Below are positions 58,140 to 64,000 of a stretch of DNA of 64,000 nt, one piece after another. Numbering within the stretch: position 1 is the stretch's first letter; every line of letters starts with the position of its first letter. The stretch lies in assembly GCF_020297485.1 (NCBI RefSeq), contig NZ_JAIWZC010000001.1, positions 930,001-994,000 of the forward strand, given 5' to 3'. The translations under genes and the position numbers were made by a program. The DNA is from Enterocloster clostridioformis. Lineage in GTDB: Bacteria > Bacillota > Clostridia > Lachnospirales > Lachnospiraceae. Below the pieces are notes generated by a model. The model did no database searches. It saw only the letters and a list, made by a program, of their open reading frames with translations, and was not told where the DNA came from.

Positions 58140-59396
58140 TCAGGCCATAGCAGGAGGAGTAATCATATAGCCTCGTTTCTCTAAACGTTTGATGGCATTT
58201 CTGTCATACTGTTCCTGAAATTTCCGGTACATTTCTTCAGGAATAGCGGAATAATCCGTATCGGCAGGATTAAATACCTCCTGCTTTTGGAACATGTGGT
58301 AAATGCAAGTCAACACCATGCGTGCAATGGCAATGATTGCCCGTTTATGACCACGACGTTTTTTTATACGGTCATATTTGTATCTGAAGTAAGGGTTTTT
58401 ACTCTTGATGGCAGCATTTGCACACTGAACCAGCAGAGGCTTTAAGTACACCCCGGCTCTTGAAACATGGACGCTCTTCTTTTTACCGGCACTTTCGTTA
58501 TTTTCAGGAGCCAGCCCAGCCCAGGAGCACAAACGTTTTGAGGATTTGAATACCGCCATATCCACCCCGATTTCAGCAATGATAAAGGTGGCAGACTGCT
58601 CTGTAATTCCAGGAATTGTAGTAGCCAATTCGATAAATTTATGGTAAGGTTTAGCCAGGTCGGAAATCGTTTCTTCGAGAGTGGAGACGCACTCATTGAT
58701 TTCATCGAAATGCTTTCTGCAGACCTTAATCTTAACGGATTGGTCACGGCGCAGTTCATAACCGATTATGGAGGTTACAACATCATTTGCCTTGTCCTTT
58801 GCTTTTTTAAGAAGCAGGGATTTACAGTATTCGGGGTCAAATACCTCACAGGTCAGGATATAGTCAACGATGGCGGTCGCTGATTTTCCAAAGGTATCTG
58901 AGAGGACGGATGCAAGGGCAATGTTGGAAACCGTAAGAGCATTCTGTAACCGGTTTTTCTCACTGCTGCGGTGGCCAATCAGTTTCTGCCGGTATCGGAA
59001 CAATTCCCGAAGCATGCGAATTTCCTTACAGGGGATATAACTGGAAGGAACAATATCAAATTTAAACAGATCCGCAATCCAGGCGGAGTCTTTGTCATCG
59101 GTTTTCTGTCCTTTGATAGCCCTGACATACTTGGGGTTAGCAACGACAACGTGACAGGAATCCTCCAGGATATTAAAAATTGGAATCCAGTATTTACCAG
59201 TGGATTCGAGGCAGATCTCAGTGCAATTGAAAGAAAGAAGCCATTTTTTCAAAGAATTAAGATCGGAATTGAAGGTGGCGAACCGCTTTTTAACATAAGA
59301 AGTAACGCCCCTGTAGTCTGTCAGAGCAATGGTAGCGACAACAAATTTCTTGTGAACGTCCATGCCACAGCAGACAAAGTGTTTGATAGATAACAT
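58140..59396 (-). mobile_element. IS110-family transposase (insertion element)
   Basis: 418 residues. The N-terminal DEDD nuclease-like domain has MDVHKKFVVATI, CLESTGKYW and DDKDSAWIADL; the C-terminal Tnp domain has TIPGITEQSATFIIAEIGVD and the conserved serine region (CSWAGLAPENNESAGKKKS). IS110 recombinases are guided by a bridge RNA from their non-coding end. The gene appears intact. Confidence 0.93.
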
Positions 59397-59638
59397 AAAA
59401 CAGCCCTCCTAAGTAAAATAGACAGACATTGACTGGCTGTCCAGCAAAGAAAGACCTAAGGAATTGCTTTGACAATGATTAGGTTACGAGCTCAAGGCGT
59501 CACTGGTTTGTGCTTGAGAAGACAGCCGACACATGTTTTTATGCGGACTTGATCCCAAATGGAGGAACCGATTCTACTTCCTCCTCCGTGCTCTGTAGTG
59601 TATCTGTCTGAGGAGAGTTTAACATCAAAAATAAAATA
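59397..59638 (-). ncRNA. Candidate bridge RNA region upstream of the IS110 transposase
   Basis: About 240 bp between the transposase start and the next gene with no ORF. It contains hairpins such as GGAGGA...TTCCTCC near 59560-59585. IS110-group elements encode the bridge RNA in this non-coding end. The exact RNA ends and guide loops cannot be read from one copy. Confidence 0.4.
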
Positions 59639-59707
59639 GTGGAAGCACAAACTTGCTATTTCATAACTGTTTTGTGCCTAAGCGAAGCGAAAGGAATGAG
59701 AGTTTTT

Positions 59708-61252
59708 ATGGAATATCAGTTATATCTCTGGCAGGAGAAGTGCTTAAAAGAATGGAAGAAAAAGCACTGCCATGGAATCGTCAATGTTGTTACAGGAGCG
59801 GGAAAGACGTATCTGGCCTTAGCCGCCGGAGAGCTGCTTAGAGAGCGGACAGCCGTGTCTGATCTCAGGATTAAAATAGTGGTTCCCACTGCATCTTTGC
59901 TGGCGCAGTGGGGTGCTGCCATACGGAATTTTTTTGACGGGACCGTATCCCGCCGGGACATTGGTTTCTATTACAGCGGCCAAAGAGACACACCGGACCG
60001 TCTGTTTATGATTTACGTAATCAATTCCGCCCGTTATTCTCTTGCCCGCCATATTGTCAGGGATCTTGAAGAGGGATTCACGGTTTTTTTAATCGCAGAT
60101 GAATGCCACCGCTATACCGGAGACGAAAATCGAAAGATATTTGACTTCCTTCCCTTTACTAAAAATTGCCCTGAGCAGTATGCATCCCTGGGGCTGTCTG
60201 CCACGCCCGGGCTAAACCGGCCAGAAAACGCGTCCGTTCTCATTCCCGCCCTGGGCCCGGAGATCTTCCGGTATGGACTTAAAGAGGCAGAAGAAGATGA
60301 GACGCTTTGCCCTTACGCCGCCTTTCATATCGCGCTTTCTTTTACCCCTCAGGAAAAAGCGGAGTATGAGGAGCTGAGCGGCAATATGAGGAAAATGTTC
60401 CTTAAGCTAATCTCCCATTACCCAAGCTTAAAAGGGCTGAACCGCTCCGCCTTTTTCCGCAGGCTCTGCCAGATTGCCAATGAAAAAGGGGACTACGCAT
60501 ATTTAGCCCGGTCATACTTAAATTCGTCCCGCAAACGCAAAAATCTTACCAGCGAAGCCATGTCCCGTCTTCAGTGTGTCATAAAGCTCATAGGACTTTT
60601 AGATAAAAGCGCAAAGATTATTATTTTCGGTGAGCGGATTAAGCAGGCCGATATCCTGTATGAGAAGCTGGACCGTCTCTATCCCAACCAGGCCGCGCGC
60701 TGCCATTCCGCTATGGATCCCAGTGCAAGAAAGCTTGCTCTGGAACGTTTTCGTGACGGCGAAGTGCGTATTCTCATCAGCTGCCGCGCTCTGGACGAGG
60801 GCTTTGATGTGCCGTCCGCCAGCGTCGGAATCGTCATGTCCTCAGCGTCGGTCAACCGGCAGCGGATTCAGCGCCTGGGCCGTATCCTGCGGCGGCACGA
60901 GGGGAAAGAGATTGCCAGTCTATACTATCTATATATTGCGGAGTCCTCCGAGGAGGCCTCCTATTTTCCCGTAGAATCCCAGACATCCGCGGTCTGTGAG
61001 CTGTCCTACCATTGGGAAAATGATACGTTTTCACACCCTGCCTACGAAAGGCAGGTCCGAACTGCCATGCAGCGATTCAGGCGGGCGAAACCGGACGTCT
61101 CGCTTTTGTCCGAGGCAGCAGGCTGTTTTGAACGCGGCATCGTCGGGCCGGACTGGCTCATGGGCAGGGCATACTGTACTGTAAAAATCCAGTTGTCAAA
61201 GACAATCGCTGAGAGGAATTACTGGATTTGTATGAAGCAGATTGCCAGATAA
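59708..61252 (+). CDS. DEAD/DEAH-box SF2 helicase
   Basis: About 514 residues from the second of two nearby ATG codons. Motif I VVTGAGKTYLAL, motif II IADECHRY (DECH), motif III LSATPG and motif VI QRIQRLGRILRR form a UvrB/RAD25-like translocase core; the far C-terminus has no known nuclease. It could be a DNA-repair or defence remnant. It stands alone after the IS110 element. Confidence 0.85.
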   Translation: MEYQLYLWQEKCLKEWKKKHCHGIVNVVTGAGKTYLALAAGELLRERTAVSDLRIKIVVPTASLLAQWGAAIRNFFDGTVSRRDIGFYYSGQRDTPDRLFMIYVINSARYSLARHIVRDLEEGFTVFLIADECHRYTGDENRKIFDFLPFTKNCPEQYASLGLSATPGLNRPENASVLIPALGPEIFRYGLKEAEEDETLCPYAAFHIALSFTPQEKAEYEELSGNMRKMFLKLISHYPSLKGLNRSAFFRRLCQIANEKGDYAYLARSYLNSSRKRKNLTSEAMSRLQCVIKLIGLLDKSAKIIIFGERIKQADILYEKLDRLYPNQAARCHSAMDPSARKLALERFRDGEVRILISCRALDEGFDVPSASVGIVMSSASVNRQRIQRLGRILRRHEGKEIASLYYLYIAESSEEASYFPVESQTSAVCELSYHWENDTFSHPAYERQVRTAMQRFRRAKPDVSLLSEAAGCFERGIVGPDWLMGRAYCTVKIQLSKTIAERNYWICMKQIAR

Positions 61253-61275
61253 CTGAAATATATTTGCCTGCCCTG

Positions 61276-62334
61276 TTAATTAGGGATACTAAAATAAACC
61301 TGCCCTGCCTCCAACGGCACCCCTTTGGCCGCATACATCTCGCTGACCGTAACAAACTGGTATCCCTGGGCAGCCAGCAGGGGGATGACCGTCTCAAAGG
61401 CCTCGGCCGTGGCTGGATAAAGGTCGTGCATCAGCACAATACTTCCATCCCTTGCCTGAGAGAGCACAGATGCGGCAATGGCATCCTTGTCTTTACTGGA
61501 CCAGTCCTGGGTATCGATATTCCACTGAATCATGGGGTAGGATACCAGACCAGGCACCTGGCTCTTAAAGGCGCCATAGGGCACACGCACCAGTTTTGGC
61601 CGAAAACCTGTTACAGCCTCCACCGCATCGTTGGTCATCTCAATCTGAGAAGCCACTTCTTCCGGAGAAATCTTTTCCAGATTCTTATGGTTGAATGTAT
61701 GGTTTCCTATCTCGGACCCGGAATCCCGGATTCTCTTAAGGGTATCCTTGTAGTCATCGACGCGGCTTCCTACTATAAAAAAGGTAGCCCTGCCCCCGTA
61801 AGCCTGAAGTGTGTCCAGGATTCTTATATCCACGCTGTAATAAGGGCCGTCGTCAAAGGTAAATGCTATCATGGGCTTAGAGGCGTCAGCAGGCCCGGAA
61901 ACAGGGAACAGCTCATTTTTGCCGCCTGCCGGGTCTAAGGACGCATCACCGGAGGGCGGGGCGGCCTGCACCACGTTTCCCGGCCCATCACTGGATTCTG
62001 CAAAAGGCGCAATGGTCTCCGGTGTCTGCTGCCGGCCTTTTTCAGAATCAGACAGAGACGGCCCCAAGACATTTCCCTGTTCTCCTGTTTTGATTGAATC
62101 CGACTGATTATCCCTTGCTTCGCTGTTTTTTGCTGCTATCCGGACAGCGGGACCATTGCTCCTGCCCGCCACCACATTCTTTCCATAAAAAAACAGCTGT
62201 GCACACCCAATCACAACTGCCAGAATCAAAACCAGCTTCACACCAAACTTCAGGGTAGACTTTAATTCCTTCTCCCGCATCTTTGCCTGTCTGGTCTTAC
62301 TGATTCGTTTCTTCATTTTGGTATCCTTTGACAT
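61276..62334 (-). CDS. Membrane-anchored polysaccharide deacetylase
   Basis: 352 residues: basic N-terminus, one membrane span (KLVLILAVVIGCAQLFFYG), a low-complexity linker, then the NodB domain with IAFTFDDGP, GNHTFNHKN, RVPYG, QWNIDTQDW and VLMHD. The catalytic residues are present. It likely deacetylates peptidoglycan at the outer face. RBS AGGAGACC. Confidence 0.93.
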   Translation of the reverse strand: MSKDTKMKKRISKTRQAKMREKELKSTLKFGVKLVLILAVVIGCAQLFFYGKNVVAGRSNGPAVRIAAKNSEARDNQSDSIKTGEQGNVLGPSLSDSEKGRQQTPETIAPFAESSDGPGNVVQAAPPSGDASLDPAGGKNELFPVSGPADASKPMIAFTFDDGPYYSVDIRILDTLQAYGGRATFFIVGSRVDDYKDTLKRIRDSGSEIGNHTFNHKNLEKISPEEVASQIEMTNDAVEAVTGFRPKLVRVPYGAFKSQVPGLVSYPMIQWNIDTQDWSSKDKDAIAASVLSQARDGSIVLMHDLYPATAEAFETVIPLLAAQGYQFVTVSEMYAAKGVPLEAGQVYFSIPN

Positions 62335-62722
62335 AAATTCTGGTCTCCTGTGTATTTTAAATGCAGCCAGCCTTTGACCAGCCTGTTTATTGTAAACAAA
62401 TTAAGTAGTGCTGTCCATGGATTTAAAGAAATTGAAAGAATATGTCACAATAACTCAATAAACGTATAGGAACAGATACCACTATCAAAAAGATATCAGC
62501 CGTCACAACCGCGCGAAATGACGTGAGAAAAAATAGTGCCGCACAAAATCTCTCAAAAGAAATATGAGAAAAAATATCACGAGAAAAAATATCCTCAAAT
62601 CAATGCCGTTTCTTGAAGAATCTTAGTTTATATGGTAGAATTATCCATGAAAGGAATTTGATGGTTCATATCGGAGTTTGATATAGATAAAATATGGGAT
62701 TACCAGGAAATGGGGACTTACT
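62335..62722. other. AT-rich regulatory region with repeated GAGAAAAAATA
   Basis: 388 bp without a supported gene. Three copies of a GAGAAAAAATA element (two extended to GAGAAAAAATATC) occur between about 62524 and 62591, spaced by 18-43 bp. They could be operators for the XRE regulator downstream, or simply local repeats. Confidence 0.5.
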
Positions 62723-63175
62723 GTGAGAAACGAGAAACTGATTGCACTTATGAATTTAAAGGGTATGACCCAGGCAACCTTATCAAAGGAGACACACATA
62801 CCTGCCAGCACCTTGAAAAGAATTATAAACGGGGAAAACCAGAAGGATAAGATGGTGCACATGGAGTCCATTTCAAAGGCACTTGGCACTTCCGTCCATT
62901 CCATTTTCGACATTCCGTTGGAAACGCCCCTTGCTGCTGCGCTTCGCCCGGATGAAGCAGGAGCATCTGTCACCAAGCTTCTGACTTCAGACGAATCCCT
63001 GCTCATTTACTGGTTCCAGAATACATACCGCGAAGGCCAGGCAGCCATCCTTAAACGGGCCAAGGAAGAATACAACAAAACCCAAAACGAAATATCAAAA
63101 AAAGTGACGTCACTTGACAAACAAAAAGACAAACCCGATGATTTCGGCCAACTTTCCCTTGAGCTTAAAACGTAG
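62723..63175 (+). CDS. XRE-family HTH regulator
   Basis: 150 residues from GTG. The HTH lies near 5-62 (TLSKETHIPASTLKRIINGE; HMESISKALGTSVHSIFDIP); the rest is helical. RBS GGGGA. A terminator follows. Its targets are unknown. Confidence 0.85.
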   Translation: MRNEKLIALMNLKGMTQATLSKETHIPASTLKRIINGENQKDKMVHMESISKALGTSVHSIFDIPLETPLAAALRPDEAGASVTKLLTSDESLLIYWFQNTYREGQAAILKRAKEEYNKTQNEISKKVTSLDKQKDKPDDFGQLSLELKT

Positions 63176-63179
63176 CCAA

Positions 63180-63213
63180 GCTGCGGTGAGTTTTGCCTCA
63201 TCGCAGCCTTTTT
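63180..63213. terminator. Bidirectional terminator
   Basis: GCTGCGGTGAG...CTCATCGCAGC followed by CTTTTTC, between the convergent XRE gene and SseB-like gene. Confidence 0.85.
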
Positions 63214-63221
63214 CTCACATT

Positions 63222-63992
63222 TTAAGCATTCTGTTTCGTCTGGCCGGCCGTTCTCTTAATCTGCAGAGGCATCCTGACTCCCATGGGATTGAGGATCACG
63301 CCCTTTGCCTCTTCTGTCATGATTTGTGGTATCTTGTCAGCCGTCACCACAAGGGGGCGCAGCTTTCCCTCCCGGTTAAACCTCTGGAACTCTAATATGT
63401 CTGTAAAGATGGCCTGGAATAACTGTTCGTTCACCTTTACAGCTGCCAGCCCCTTACCCTCCTTCTCCACAGGAACAATGAAACTGCCCTTGCCGAAATC
63501 ATTGGAAATCTCATCCTGCCATTCCTTAATCTGCGGCAGGTTCTCCTGCCCCGGTTTCCTTCTCAGTTCCTGCATGTAATACAGCATGGTCAGATGAAGG
63601 GACGGATTCTCCACCCATATCTTCTCCCCCGACTCCTGTCCCTGCTGATTATTGCGCTTCACAAAGTCCTGCAGCTGAATCAGGCAGTCTCTCCCGCCGT
63701 CTTTTACCAGCAGCGCATTGACCCCAAGAGTATAAAGGCTGGTGTAGAACATCAGGAACTGCCTGTTCTCCAGCTTCATGGGCCTGACAGGTATTCCTGC
63801 CTCGGTCTGTTCTTTTGACTCCTTTATGGCTGCCTGACCGTCAAAGAAAACAATGATTTCGTCATCATAGGTTTCCTGGTCGCAGACCACATAGGGCTCT
63901 CCCGTACACATGGAAAGCAGAACGTAAAGCTCCCCTGCGTTCTTAAGACGGTACATAATTTCCTGTTTTCCTGTAGTTTCATTCGGTTTCAT
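63222..63992 (-). CDS. SseB-family protein
   Basis: 256 residues at this start. The SseB N-terminal pattern (YVVCDQETYDDEIIVFFDGQ; FLMFYTSLYTLGVNALLVKD) is clear. The start lies 8 bp from the window edge, so its RBS is not fully visible; the ATG at codon 13 is an alternative. Function in Firmicutes is unknown. Confidence 0.82.
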   Translation of the reverse strand: MKPNETTGKQEIMYRLKNAGELYVLLSMCTGEPYVVCDQETYDDEIIVFFDGQAAIKESKEQTEAGIPVRPMKLENRQFLMFYTSLYTLGVNALLVKDGGRDCLIQLQDFVKRNNQQGQESGEKIWVENPSLHLTMLYYMQELRRKPGQENLPQIKEWQDEISNDFGKGSFIVPVEKEGKGLAAVKVNEQLFQAIFTDILEFQRFNREGKLRPLVVTADKIPQIMTEEAKGVILNPMGVRMPLQIKRTAGQTKQNA

Positions 63993-64000
63993 TTGTTTGT

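Overview
The window looks like a Lachnospiraceae chromosome, probably close to Enterocloster/Clostridium bolteae. That placement is an inference from gene content: a TRAP transporter, a BceRS-like two-component/ABC operon, an RpiR regulator, an SseB-family protein, Gram-positive ribosome binding sites and roughly balanced GC. About 49.3 kb of it (4380-53702) is one temperate phage integrated into a host ABC-transporter ATPase gene. Host DNA lies on both sides (1-4379 and 53701-64000).
Host left: the end of dctQ, a complete dctM, a small remnant ORF, then the permease and the last 53 codons of the ATPase it works with. Host right: the first 170 codons of that ATPase, its sensor kinase and response regulator, a decayed ABC-2 permease, a DUF6506 gene, an RpiR regulator, an IS110-family element, an SF2 helicase, a polysaccharide deacetylase, an XRE regulator and an SseB-like protein. 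Joining the two host flanks at a shared GT dinucleotide restores the Walker B/D-loop stretch ADEPTGNLDS. The phage half-sites form an imperfect palindrome around GT, and the serine integrase ends 28 bp from the right junction.
Prophage: almost everything is on the minus strand. From right to left there is an integration/lysogeny module (integrase, two small genes, lipoprotein, CI-like repressor with three operators); an accessory early region with many small proteins, a radical SAM enzyme and the remote diversified protein VP2; a replication/modification module (HUH Rep, ASCH protein, N6-adenine methyltransferase, HD protein, RecU, C5 methyltransferase); a ParA/ParB operon that also carries an OGG1-like glycosylase and the late regulator; and a late operon with lambda-like head genes and a P2-like contractile tail and baseplate. 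A diversity-generating retroelement (DGR) comes next, then lysis genes. The phage is a myovirus mosaic.
Most notable systems: (1) a complete DGR with variable protein, Avd, template repeat and reverse transcriptase, plus a second variable repeat 34 kb away in VP2; all 8 and all 12 differences from the template fall at template adenines. (2) Two phage DNA methyltransferases, each split by a long G tract (10 and 16 G), which looks like phase variation with both currently OFF. (3) Two late promoters that share a direct-repeat box and are each followed at once by an intrinsic terminator, pointing to antitermination. (4) A duplicated operator module with six identical 13-mers that links a ribbon-helix-helix gene to the partition operon. 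(5) A U UUU UUA frameshift site in the tail chaperone gene and an internal translation start in the endolysin.
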